Assembly (NCBI GenBank): GCA_958295865.1 | Contig: CATQHF010000005.1 | Location: 496,001-560,000, forward strand | Direction of reading: 5' to 3' | Origin: an uncultured Dehalococcoidia bacterium | GTDB taxonomy: Bacteria; Chloroflexota; Dehalococcoidia; Lucifugimonadales; JADFKI01 | DNA: 64,000 bases | Shown: one piece after another, positions 54,499 through 64,000 of the stretch | Position numbering within the stretch: position 1 is the first letter of the stretch | Layout: every line of letters begins with the position of its first letter | Notes under the pieces: model-generated | Seen by the model: only the letters and a program-made list of their open reading frames with translations | What the model was told of the DNA's origin: nothing | Databases searched by the model: none | Program-made: the position numbers and the translations under genes

Positions 54499-54641
54499 AG
54501 GCTACAAAATATCTCCCACCGCAAGCGTCAACACAACCGATTTCACATCTTTACAAACCCCTATCAGCCCTGAAATGGGGACTTTGTAGAGGAACATTCC
54601 CTCACCATACGGAAAAAAGAACACCATAAGAGGCAAAGAAT

Positions 54642-55583
54642 ATGTCTGTACTTGTCGTTGGCTCAGTCGCCTACGACTCAGTAACCACGCCCGCCGACAG
54701 CCGCGAGGACGCGCTCGGCGGCTCGGCTACATACTTCTCCATCGCCGCAAGCCGCTTCACGAATGTGAGCCTCATCGCGGTGATTGGCGAAGACTTCGAC
54801 GAGCGACACATCGCGCTCTTGCGCTCGCATGGCATCGATGTCAGCGGCTTGCGGCGGCACAACGGCAAGACATTCCGATGGGCGGGCGAGTATTACTCAT
54901 CAGACCTGAACGCGCGAACCACGCTCGACACGCAGCTGAATGTATTCGCCGAGTTCTCGCCCCAACTTAGCGCCGAACAGCGCCGCTGCCCATACCTGTT
55001 CCTTGCCAACATCGACCCCGAATTGCAGTTGGATGTGCTCAGACAGATGGAGACGCGCCCCAATCTGGTCGCGCTCGACTCCATGAACTTCTGGATCGAC
55101 GGCAAGCGCGATGCGCTGAACGAAATCGTCCGCAATGCGGATGTGCTGTTCATGGACGAAGACGAGACGCGCGACTTCGCCCGCGAAAGCAACCTAGTTA
55201 CCGCAGCAAAGCGCATCATGGCAATGGGGCCTAGCGCCGTCGTGGTAAAGAGAGGCGCGCATGGCGCAACGCTCTTCAACGGCGACGCCATATTTTCCGC
55301 GCCCGCATTCCCGCTAGACCATGTGGCTGACCCTACCGGCGCGGGCGACACCTTCGCCGCCGGCTTCATCGGCTACATCGCCGCGACCGGCGACAAGACG
55401 CCCGACGGCTACCGCAGGGCAGCCGTGCTAGGCTCCGTAATGGGTTCGTTCTGCGTGCAGGACTTCAGCATGGACAGAATACTCACGCTGACCATCGAGG
55501 AGATAGAAGACCGCTTCCGCGCCTTCACCGCGCTGACCAGCTTCAAGGGATTGCCCGAAGGCGCTTCGCTTTTAGGTGGCTAG
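54642..55583 (+). CDS. PfkB family kinase, possible adenosine kinase
   Basis: A 313-residue ribokinase-fold enzyme with the N-terminal GG motif (ALGGSATYFSIAASRF), DADET-like DEDETRD and the catalytic DPTGAGDTFAAGF with its Asp base. The family phosphorylates sugars or nucleosides. Being next to ahcY under SAM control suggests removal of adenosine released by SAH hydrolase, which is an inference and not shown by sequence. A spacer of 117 bases with a palindromic repeat separates it from ahcY. Confidence 0.88.
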   Translation: MSVLVVGSVAYDSVTTPADSREDALGGSATYFSIAASRFTNVSLIAVIGEDFDERHIALLRSHGIDVSGLRRHNGKTFRWAGEYYSSDLNARTTLDTQLNVFAEFSPQLSAEQRRCPYLFLANIDPELQLDVLRQMETRPNLVALDSMNFWIDGKRDALNEIVRNADVLFMDEDETRDFARESNLVTAAKRIMAMGPSAVVVKRGAHGATLFNGDAIFSAPAFPLDHVADPTGAGDTFAAGFIGYIAATGDKTPDGYRRAAVLGSVMGSFCVQDFSMDRILTLTIEEIEDRFRAFTALTSFKGLPEGASLLGG

Positions 55584-57451
<1,868 letters not shown>

Positions 57452-57464
57452 AAGGAGATTCACT

Positions 57465-57710
57465 ATGGAGTGGATTATTTTAGTACTGGTCATATTAGCC
57501 ATTGTCGCTTATCAGATAATCAAGTCAGTCTGGGAAACTGGCGAGTATAATAGGCGCGCTTCCCGAAACTGCTGTTCCAGCAGGATCGGCAAGCAAAAGG
57601 TGAATTTCACAACCAGGACGGCTGCTCAAAGACGAGTTCATCAATACGGGGGCAGCATTTACGAATGTGTCAACCAGCCAGGAACTTATCATCATCGCAG
57701 CAGCAGGTAA
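57465..57710 (+). CDS. Small membrane-anchored ORF
   Basis: An 81-residue ORF with an N-terminal membrane helix ([20 protein letters not shown]) and a basic tail with three cysteines. AAGGAG lies 7 bases before the ATG, which supports translation. The tail composition is odd and could follow an old frameshift. It sits between the thioesterase and metK in the SAM operon. No family is recognised. Confidence 0.5.
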   Translation: MEWIILVLVILAIVAYQIIKSVWETGEYNRRASRNCCSSRIGKQKVNFTTRTAAQRRVHQYGGSIYECVNQPGTYHHRSSR

Positions 57711-57741
57711 CGAAAAAAACCCCTTACAGGAGATTGAAAAA

Positions 57742-58962
57742 TTGAGCCACACATTTACGGACTCTGCTTCATACCTATTCACATCGGAATCGGTAACAGA
57801 GGGACACCCGGATAAGCTCTGCGACCAAATATCGGACGCGGTGCTCGACGCCATAATCGCCGAAGACCCCAAGGCGCGCGTCGCCTGCGAGGTCTGCACG
57901 ACAACCGGGCTGGTCGTCGTCATGGGCGAGATTACCACCGACACCTATGTTGACATAGCCAACATCGCCCGCGACACCATACGCGACGCCGGCTATATCG
58001 ATTCCGGCTACGGCTTCGACTACCAGTCTTGCGGCGTAGCGATTTCGGTGCACGAGCAGTCCAAGGATATACAGCAAGGCGTCGACCGCGCCCTGGAGAC
58101 GCGCAACGACAGCAGCGCCTACGACGACCTCGCATCCGTCGGCGCGGGCGACCAAGGCATGATGGTGGGCTTCGCCTGCAACGAGACGCCTGAGTTTATG
58201 CCGATGCCCATATCGCTGTCACACAAGCTCTGCCAGCGCATGGCGCAGCTGCGCAAAGACAACACCCTGCCTTACCTGCGCCCCGACGGAAAATCGCAGG
58301 TCACCGTAGAGTACGAGTACGGCGTCCCCAAGCGCGTCCACACCGTCATCATGAGCACGCAGCACAGCGAAGATGTGAGCCAAGAGACGATAGCCGCCGA
58401 CCTGATAGAGCATGCGGCGAAGGCAATCATCCCCGCCGAACTGCTTGACGAGGATACGCAGTATTGGATTAACCCGTCAGGGCGGTTCGTAACGGGAGGG
58501 CCTGTCGGAGATACGGGGCTGACCGGGCGCAAGATACTGGTTGATACCTACGGCGGCTTTGCGCGGCACGGCGGCGGCGCATTCTCCGGCAAGGACCCGA
58601 CTAAGGTTGACCGCTCGGCTGCCTATGCCGCGCGCTATGTCGCCAAGAATGTCGTAGCCGCAGGACTTGCCGACAGAATGGAAGTCATAGTGTCCTACGC
58701 CATAGGCAAGCGCGAGCCGACCTCCATATCCATAGAGACCTTCGGCAGCGGCAAAATCGCGGACGCCGAGATAGAGGCGCTCATCCACAAGCACTTCGAC
58801 CTCACGCCGGGCGCGATCATCCGCGACCTGGATCTCCGACGCCCCATATACAAGCAGACCGCAACCTACGGCCACTTCGGCCGCGATGACATCGATCTCC
58901 CCTGGGAGCGCACCGACAAAGCAGCCCTGCTCAGCAAGGCGGCAGGCGTAGCGGCCTCCTAG
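57742..58962 (+). CDS. metK: S-adenosylmethionine synthetase
   Basis: A 406-residue MetK making SAM from methionine and [45 protein letters not shown] and [19 protein letters not shown] are all intact. The start is TTG with AGGAG 9 bases upstream. Its product is the ligand of the riboswitch at 53917, giving end-product feedback on the operon. Confidence 0.96.
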   Translation: MSHTFTDSASYLFTSESVTEGHPDKLCDQISDAVLDAIIAEDPKARVACEVCTTTGLVVVMGEITTDTYVDIANIARDTIRDAGYIDSGYGFDYQSCGVAISVHEQSKDIQQGVDRALETRNDSSAYDDLASVGAGDQGMMVGFACNETPEFMPMPISLSHKLCQRMAQLRKDNTLPYLRPDGKSQVTVEYEYGVPKRVHTVIMSTQHSEDVSQETIAADLIEHAAKAIIPAELLDEDTQYWINPSGRFVTGGPVGDTGLTGRKILVDTYGGFARHGGGAFSGKDPTKVDRSAAYAARYVAKNVVAAGLADRMEVIVSYAIGKREPTSISIETFGSGKIADAEIEALIHKHFDLTPGAIIRDLDLRRPIYKQTATYGHFGRDDIDLPWERTDKAALLSKAAGVAAS

Positions 58963-58988
58963 CGCCACATAGTCAGAGTGAGTAAAAA

Positions 58989-60410
58989 ATGCCCATAAAA
59001 TTCGGAACGGACGGCTGGCGCGCCATCATCGCCGAAGACTTCACCTTCGACAATGTGCGCCTGTGCGCGCAGGGCGCCGCCGACCTGATGAAATACCACA
59101 GCCTCGCCTTTCGCGGCTTTGTCGTCGGCTACGACACGCGCTTCGCTTCAGCCGCGTTCGCCGCGGCGGTAGCTGAAGTAACCACCGCAAACGGCATACC
59201 CACCTTCCTCTGCGACAAGGCAGCGCCCACACCCGTCGCCGCCTACAACCTCGTCGCCAAAGACGCGGGCGCGGGCGCTGTCATCACCGCCAGCCACAAC
59301 TCCGCCGCCTACAACGGCTTCAAGTACAAGCCCGACTACGGCGGCAGCGCCTCACCCGAAATCGTCGAGGAACTGGAAGCGCGCATCAGAAGCGCCGAAG
59401 CTTCCGGCGGCGCGCAGCGCATCCCCCTTGAGCAAGCAAGCACAAACGGACTGCTGGAATACTTCGACCCCGAGCCGGACTATCTCAACCATGTCGCGTC
59501 CTTCGTGGACTTGGCGGCGATACGCAGCGCCGGACTGGACATCATCGTGGACTCGATGCATGGCGCGGGCGCGGGCTATTTCGCCAAGCTGCTGTCGGGC
59601 GGCTCAACCCGCATCGTCGAGCTTCGCCGAGAACCCAACCCCGCCTTCCCCGGCATGGCGCAGCCGGAGCCGCTCGCCCACAACCTTGAGCCGCTCATCG
59701 ACGAGGTCTCCGACAGAACAGCGGATGTGGGTTTCGCCACGGACGGCGACGCAGACCGTCTCGGCGTGGTAGATGACGACGGCAACTTCCTGACCGCGCT
59801 GCAAACCTTCGCGCTGCTGTGCATGCACCAGCTCGACACGCTCGGCAGGCAAGGCCCACTCGTGCGCTCCATCACCATGACCAGCATGATAGACAAGCTC
59901 GGCGCGATCTATGATGTTCCGGTGCACGAAACGCCCGTCGGCTTCAAATACATAAGCCCCGTCATGATGAGCGAGGACGCCCTCATCGCCGGCGAAGAGA
60001 GCGGCGGCTACGCCTTTCGCGGCAACGTGCCGGAGCGCGACGGCATCCTAAGCGGCTTGATGCTGCTCGACATGATGGTCAAGACCGATATGGGCATACC
60101 CGACCTGCTCGCCGAACTTGAAGCGAAAGTCGGCCCCCACCACTACAACCGCCTAGACCTGACCTTCGACGAAAGCCGCCGCGCCGACATCCTAGCCCAC
60201 CTGCAAAGCGCCGCCCCCTCATCGCTAGCCGGCAAGCGCGTAGAGCAAATCGACACCCGCGACGGCTTCCGCTACCTGCTAACCGGCGGCTACTGGGCGC
60301 TAATCCGCTTCAGCGGCACCGAACCCCTGCTGCGAATATACGCAGAAGCCGAATCCCCCGAAGAAGTGCGCCTAATCCTAGAAGAAGCCCGCGCAATTGC
60401 GGGCGTTTAG
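58989..60410 (+). CDS. Phosphoglucomutase/phosphomannomutase family protein
   Basis: A 473-residue alpha-D-phosphohexomutase. The phosphoserine loop is VITASHNSAAYNGFKYKP, metal loop DGDADR, sugar loop GEESGG and the C-terminal phosphate-binding RFSGTEPLLRIY. It interconverts hexose 1- and 6-phosphates. It starts 26 bases after metK and may be read through from that operon. Confidence 0.93.
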   Translation: MPIKFGTDGWRAIIAEDFTFDNVRLCAQGAADLMKYHSLAFRGFVVGYDTRFASAAFAAAVAEVTTANGIPTFLCDKAAPTPVAAYNLVAKDAGAGAVITASHNSAAYNGFKYKPDYGGSASPEIVEELEARIRSAEASGGAQRIPLEQASTNGLLEYFDPEPDYLNHVASFVDLAAIRSAGLDIIVDSMHGAGAGYFAKLLSGGSTRIVELRREPNPAFPGMAQPEPLAHNLEPLIDEVSDRTADVGFATDGDADRLGVVDDDGNFLTALQTFALLCMHQLDTLGRQGPLVRSITMTSMIDKLGAIYDVPVHETPVGFKYISPVMMSEDALIAGEESGGYAFRGNVPERDGILSGLMLLDMMVKTDMGIPDLLAELEAKVGPHHYNRLDLTFDESRRADILAHLQSAAPSSLAGKRVEQIDTRDGFRYLLTGGYWALIRFSGTEPLLRIYAEAESPEEVRLILEEARAIAGV

Positions 60411-60419
60411 AATAGAGTG

Positions 60420-60548
60420 ATGAAAGAACGAAAAGACAATCAGACGGAAAGAAAGGCAAGGGAAAAGGTGCGTCCTGAGACGCTAGTACACTTCCAAGCA
60501 AGCCTTGAGAAAAACCGACGCTTGGATGAATTGCTAGGTAAGTCGTAA
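60420..60548 (+). CDS. Very small charged ORF
   Basis: A 42-residue, Lys/Arg/Glu-rich ORF (MKERKDNQTERKAREKVRPE at the start, LDELLGKS at the end), starting 9 bases after the phosphohexomutase stop. No clear ribosome site is visible. It might be a short antitoxin-like or leader peptide, or chance. Confidence 0.3.
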   Translation: MKERKDNQTERKAREKVRPETLVHFQASLEKNRRLDELLGKS

Positions 60549-60611
60549 CATGCGGTTTCGAGATCAGTGCGGATATGCGTCTGGCGCTCCCATATCAGAC
60601 ACACAGGTTGT

Positions 60612-60800
60612 TTAGTCAAGAATAATGTTCAGAATTAGCGCCAGTAGAATAGCCAGCATCCCGCCCATCATCCAATACAGAAGCTTGTTCAACTCCTTGA
60701 ACACTTCTGCTTTGAACTCCTGCAAATCGGCTTTGGTAGCAAGATGCTCATACGCGCCTTCCAACCTGCTAAGGCTAAGGCGTTCCTCATTCGTAGCCAC
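60612..60800 (-). CDS. Small coiled-coil protein with C-terminal membrane anchor (distant copy)
   Basis: A 62-residue protein with the same plan as those at 1352 and 2202: a coil with the shared motif YEHLATKADLQEFKAEVFKE and a C-terminal membrane helix (WMMGGMLAILLALILNIIL). The LATKAD core is identical. It is probably a separate member of the same family and not a recent duplicate. Confidence 0.6.
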   Translation of the reverse strand: MATNEERLSLSRLEGAYEHLATKADLQEFKAEVFKELNKLLYWMMGGMLAILLALILNIILD

Positions 60801-60835
60801 AGTAGCCCGCCCATGTTGCTCAATTTAGGCGATCT

Positions 60836-60945
60836 AGGTTCTGCTGACATTTCGACTTTTCAACTCGTCATTCCTGCGAAAGCAGGGGCAGGAATCCAGT
60901 GCCGTGAGATAGCCTAAAATATACGAAAGCGACTACATCAAGAAC
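60836..60945. repeat. Compound dispersed repeat, 3'-truncated copy
   Basis: AGGTTCTGCTGACATTTCGA, hairpin 1 (GTCATTCCTGCGAAAGCAGG), GAGATAGCCTAAAATATACG. It lacks hairpin 2 of the full element at 22881. Confidence 0.7.
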
Positions 60946-60986
60946 GCCGCGCACTATCCATTCGTAGTACAGACGCAATGCAGAGG

Positions 60987-61499
60987 TTATCGGCTTGCGC
61001 GGCTCGCCCTGCCATTTCGCCGGATTGCATCCGCAATAGGCCCAAGCTGCGACGGCCCGGAGAACATCCCGTCATCCAGTATCCTCTGCGCCTCCCTGGC
61101 GTCCATCTCATTGGCTAGGAACTTGAACACCCTCGGAATTGAACTCGCGCGTGTCTTGGACGCCGGCACATCGATCCCGTGTATATCGCAGAAGTTCCTG
61201 ATGTCGCCAAAGGTTGGCAAAAAATCCTTGCGCTCGAACCGCTCCGCCAATTCGACTATCGCAGCCTGTTTATCAGACGCAAGTTCCATCTTGGCGGCAT
61301 ACTCGATTGCGTTGAGCTTTGGACTGCGCTTGCGGGCTTTCCTGGGTTTTGCGGGCTTGTCCGCACCATTGACGGCAAGCGGCAACGCAGATTGCGCGTC
61401 TTGTTCCGAAGCGATCTTGCCCAACGCTTCAAGCACGCTGCCCAAGCCATGCTCTTGGACTATCGGGCGCAGGGTGGTTTCGAGTTTAGAGTTAGTCAT
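60987..61499 (-). CDS. Helical protein downstream of a ParA remnant
   Basis: A 170-residue, mostly helical protein. Residues 1-35 (LETTLRPIVQEHGLGSVLEA) form a helical hairpin, a Lys/Arg-rich linker follows (PAKPRKARKRSPKLNA), and the C-terminal half (LPTFGDIRNFCDIHGIDVPA) looks like a small helical domain. GAGAGGG precedes the ATG. It directly follows a ParA-type ATPase remnant on the same strand, so it may once have been the partner of that ATPase. No family is recognised. Confidence 0.6.
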   Translation of the reverse strand: MTNSKLETTLRPIVQEHGLGSVLEALGKIASEQDAQSALPLAVNGADKPAKPRKARKRSPKLNAIEYAAKMELASDKQAAIVELAERFERKDFLPTFGDIRNFCDIHGIDVPASKTRASSIPRVFKFLANEMDAREAQRILDDGMFSGPSQLGPIADAIRRNGRASRASR

Positions 61500-61504
61500 G
61501 ATGA

Positions 61505-61634
61505 TTAGCCCTCTCGAGAACTTATCAGTCTGTCGAAGAACTCATTGGCGAATGCCCGAAATATCCGTTGTCTTCCCGACGCCGCCCTTCATGTTTATTA
61601 CCGAAACGCAGATGGGGCCGCCTTTGATAGCCAT
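61505..61634 (-). pseudogene. ParA/Soj ATPase remnant
   Basis: An ATG at 61634 opens MAIKGGPICVSVINMKGGVG followed by KTT, a perfect deviant Walker A motif of ParA/MinD ATPases. After seven more residues it hits a stop. In a neighbouring frame the DNA continues RAFANEFFDRLISSREG and stop, which resembles a ParA C-terminal helix. The roughly 200 middle residues are gone, so this is an internally deleted gene whose two ends have been joined out of frame. Confidence 0.7.
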
Positions 61635-61727
61635 GCACTCACACCCTCAGCAATAATCCAAGCAACATCAACACCATTTGCCGTATAATAATCATACCAT
61701 ACCAAATCGGACATACTAACGCTTTCC

Positions 61728-63617
61728 ATGCCCATCCTCACCGCATCCAACCTAACCCTCCTCTACGGCGAAGTCGAGATTTTCGCAGGAGTTGACTTGC
61801 AAGTGGATGATGGCGCGCGGATTGGGATTGTAGGTCCGAACGGCGCGGGCAAGACTTCGCTTATACGCATCCTCACCGGCGAGTTGGAGGCGAATCAGGG
61901 CAGCGTTTCGTGGCAGCGCGGCATACGATTGGGGTATGTGCCTCAGACGCCGGAGCTGGCGACCGACGGCGCTCTGAACGACGAGGTGATGACCGCGTTC
62001 ACGCGGCTGCGCGAGGTGGAGGACGAGCTGGCGGCGAGCGCGCTCGACATTCAGGTCGCGGACGATGACCGGCGACGCCATGCGGAACGCCGCTACGACG
62101 CTCTGCTGCGCGAATTCGAGGCGCTGGGCGGCTACGACTATCAGCACCGCATGGAGCGCGTGCTGGATGGCGTGGGGCTGTCCGCCGAGACGCTGGAGAC
62201 GCCCGCGGCGGCGGCAAGCGGCGGCGAAAGAACCCGCGCCGCGCTCGCAACCGCTCTGCTCTCCGACCCCGACTTCCTCATCCTAGACGAGCCGACTAAC
62301 TATCTCGACTTCCACGGGCTGGACTGGCTGGAAGGCTTTCTATCCAACTCGTCCCGACTCGCGGGCGGGTTCATGGTCGTGTCGCACGACCGCTACTTCC
62401 TCGACAAGGTAGCCGACCGCATAATGGAGGTGGACAACGGGCGCGTGCAGTCGTTCCCCGGCAACTACTCCAAGTACCGCGCGCTGAAAGATGAGCAGCT
62501 CAGGCGGCAGCTGGTGGAGTACGAGCGGCAGCAGGAGTACATAGCGCGAGAAGAAGCCTTCATTCGCAGATACAAAGCCGGCCAGCGAGCGCGGGAGGCG
62601 CGCGGACGCGCTACGCGACTTGAACGGCTGGAGCGCATCGAGAAGCCGCAGGTCAACGACGCCATCCGCCTCCAGAATGTCAACGCATTTCGCACCGGGC
62701 AGGTCGCGCTCAGAACGAGCCGCCTAGCCGTCGGCTACCAGCAGAACGGACAAGGCGTGCCGCTGCTGAACGTCGCCAACACGGAGCTGGAGCGCGGTTC
62801 GCGCACCGCCATCATCGGCAATAACGGCATCGGCAAATCCACTCTGGTCAAGACGCTGCTGGGGCAGACGCCGCCCATCGCGGGCAGCGCAAATCTTGGG
62901 CACAATGTGGAGCCGGGATACTACTCACAGGGCAGCGCCGACCTGCCGCAGCAGTCAACGGTCATAGATGCGCTGCTGGACGCCCGCAATCTGCGCCTGC
63001 CGGAGGCGCGCAACTACCTCGCGCGCTTCCTGTTCAGGGGCGACGATGTGTTCAAGCCCACGACGGCGCTGAGTGGCGGCGAGCGCAGCCGTCTCGCATT
63101 GGCGCGCCTGCTCATCACCGAGCCGAACATGCTGGTGCTGGACGAGCCGACGACGCACTTGGACATCCCCAGCCGCGAGGCGCTGGAAGCCGCGCTCCAA
63201 ACATACGGCGGCACGCTGCTGTTCGTGTCGCACGACCGGCGGCTGATTTCGCTGCTGGCAACGCAGCTCTGGGTCGTCGAGGACGGCAGCGTAAGCCTGT
63301 TCAGGGGCGGCTTCGAGGACTGGATTCGCGGCAGGCAGCCCACCCCGCAAGTCGCAGCGCCCGCCGCCAAGCCGCGCAGGCAGTCGAACAAGGAACGCCG
63401 CACCACCGCCGCCCGCCAGCGCGAGAAGCAAGCGGTAGTCCGCGACTACGAAGCGCTCATCGCCAAGCTGGAAGCGCGGCTGTCAGAGATTGACGGCGCG
63501 CTTCAACTGGCAACAGAGCGCCAGAACATATCTGACATCACGCGGCTCGGCAATGAATACACAGCGACCCAAGCGCGCCTTGAACAAGCCTGGGACGAAT
63601 GGAGCGAAGTCTCGTGA
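61728..63617 (+). CDS. ABC-F family ATPase
   Basis: A 629-residue protein with two fused ABC ATPase domains and no membrane segments. Walker A motifs are GPNGAGKTS and GNNGIGKST, signatures ASGGERTRAALA and LSGGERSRLALA, and Walker B motifs end in DEPTNYLD and DEPTTHLD. A charged P-site-tRNA-interaction linker lies between (EEAFIRRYKAGQRAREARGR) and a C-terminal coiled coil is present. ABC-F proteins act on ribosomes as translation factors or in antibiotic protection. TATAAT at 61684 may be its -10 box, but I see no good -35. Confidence 0.93.
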   Translation: MPILTASNLTLLYGEVEIFAGVDLQVDDGARIGIVGPNGAGKTSLIRILTGELEANQGSVSWQRGIRLGYVPQTPELATDGALNDEVMTAFTRLREVEDELAASALDIQVADDDRRRHAERRYDALLREFEALGGYDYQHRMERVLDGVGLSAETLETPAAAASGGERTRAALATALLSDPDFLILDEPTNYLDFHGLDWLEGFLSNSSRLAGGFMVVSHDRYFLDKVADRIMEVDNGRVQSFPGNYSKYRALKDEQLRRQLVEYERQQEYIAREEAFIRRYKAGQRAREARGRATRLERLERIEKPQVNDAIRLQNVNAFRTGQVALRTSRLAVGYQQNGQGVPLLNVANTELERGSRTAIIGNNGIGKSTLVKTLLGQTPPIAGSANLGHNVEPGYYSQGSADLPQQSTVIDALLDARNLRLPEARNYLARFLFRGDDVFKPTTALSGGERSRLALARLLITEPNMLVLDEPTTHLDIPSREALEAALQTYGGTLLFVSHDRRLISLLATQLWVVEDGSVSLFRGGFEDWIRGRQPTPQVAAPAAKPRRQSNKERRTTAARQREKQAVVRDYEALIAKLEARLSEIDGALQLATERQNISDITRLGNEYTATQARLEQAWDEWSEVS

Positions 63618-63633
63618 CGGGGGATTGATACCC

Positions 63634-63999
63634 CTACGCGCCATACCTCCGCACCGCAGCCTCATACGCGTCGGGCGTATTGAGGTCGAGCCGTATCATC
63701 GGGTCGTCGATGGCGAACTCATGCACGCTGTCTCGGTGCGCCTGAAACACCTCGCGGATGCCCTGCTTACCTTCGCTGATGCGCGACAGCTCATGCCGCA
63801 GCGATGCCGAGAAGATGAGCGGATGGCCGCCGTGCCCGTCGTAGCGCGGCGAGGTTATGAGCGCGCCGCCGGCATCGTGCGCCGCTATCACCGCCGCTAT
63901 AATGTCTGCCGTGCGCGGCTGGTCGACGGCAAGCAGCATGATGGCGTCCGCGTCCGCGCTGACGGCGTTCAAGCCCGCCTTGATGGAGGTCGTCTTGCC
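63634..63999 (-). CDS. MobA/MocA-like nucleotidyltransferase (partial, runs off the window)
   Basis: The C-terminal 122 or so codons of a nucleotidyltransferase. GKTTSIKAGLNAV leads to AIMLLAVDQPRTADIIAAVI, then YDGHGGHPLIFSASLRHEL and a final IDDPMIRLDLNTPDAYEAA. These fit the MobA/MocA family that attaches GMP or CMP to molybdopterin. The N-terminal GTP/CTP-binding loop lies beyond the window edge, so the exact member cannot be named. Confidence 0.82.
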   Translation of the reverse strand, partial: GKTTSIKAGLNAVSADADAIMLLAVDQPRTADIIAAVIAAHDAGGALITSPRYDGHGGHPLIFSASLRHELSRISEGKQGIREVFQAHRDSVHEFAIDDPMIRLDLNTPDAYEAAVRRYGA

Positions 64000-64000
64000 C

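Noticed and set aside
60384-60412. GCCCGC / GCGGGC hairpin as a terminator after the phosphohexomutase
   Set aside because: It lies inside the last codons and only TTT follows, so it is too weak to call.

Overview
This 64 kb window is a GC-rich bacterial chromosome segment that reads most like a Chloroflexota genome of the SAR202/Dehalococcoidia type. That is an inference from content: several acyl-CoA dehydrogenase paralogs, an acyl-CoA-dehydrogenase-fold monooxygenase, a mandelate-racemase-type enolase-superfamily enzyme, ACMSD-like amidohydrolase, DUF1330 and DM13 proteins, and stand-alone corrinoid methyl-transfer proteins. Many genes appear to start with TTG behind a good Shine-Dalgarno sequence. 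I see no rRNA, tRNA, CRISPR array or prophage.

Layout. 0-7.8 kb (minus strand): two tandem acyl-CoA dehydrogenases interleaved with duplicated small coiled-coil membrane ORFs and a chimeric gene, a stand-alone Lrp/AsnC ligand domain, a small overlapping gene pair resembling a toxin-antitoxin, an epoxide hydrolase and an MFS transporter. 7.8-10.3 kb: a repeat-rich spacer and a three-repeat helical protein of unknown function. 10.4-15.6 kb: Amt, PII and an enolase-superfamily enzyme in a nitrogen-type operon, then gatA/gatC and a membrane protein. 15.9-22.8 kb: a VWA lipoprotein, a CinA-like protein lacking the usual serine, a two-domain M16 peptidase, a solute-binding protein and a PD-(D/E)XK-like nuclease.

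23.7-30.4 kb (minus strand) is the most system-like region. It holds a small Cys protein, a methyl-corrinoid protein, a UroD-type methyltransferase, a Zn homocysteine S-methyltransferase-like protein, an uncharacterised 225-residue protein and a PF13769-type protein, interrupted by a DUF433/PIN-like/DUF433 module. I read it as a candidate split methionine synthase or one-carbon methyl-transfer system. 30.5-33.9 kb holds catabolic enzymes. 34.0-40.7 kb holds a complete 2-oxoacid dehydrogenase set (E3, E1 alpha, E1 beta, E2) followed by thyX and a DM13 membrane protein. 40.9-44.7 kb holds a glutaryl-CoA-dehydrogenase-like enzyme, three tandem DUF1330 cassettes and a redoxin lipoprotein.

44.9-53.7 kb: ClpC, an oxalyl-CoA-synthetase-like ligase, an NMT1-type ABC transporter and a PPi-type phosphofructokinase. 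53.9-60.4 kb: a textbook SAM-I riboswitch with promoter, antiterminator and terminator precedes rhodanese, PfkB kinase, ahcY, thioesterase, a small membrane ORF, metK and a phosphohexomutase, so SAM recycling and synthesis appear to be controlled together. 60.4-64 kb: small ORFs, a ParA remnant with a linked helical protein, an ABC-F ATPase and the edge of a MobA-like nucleotidyltransferase. The window is littered with short palindromic repeats, including a 101-bp MITE whose two intact copies carry apparent 8-bp target duplications.
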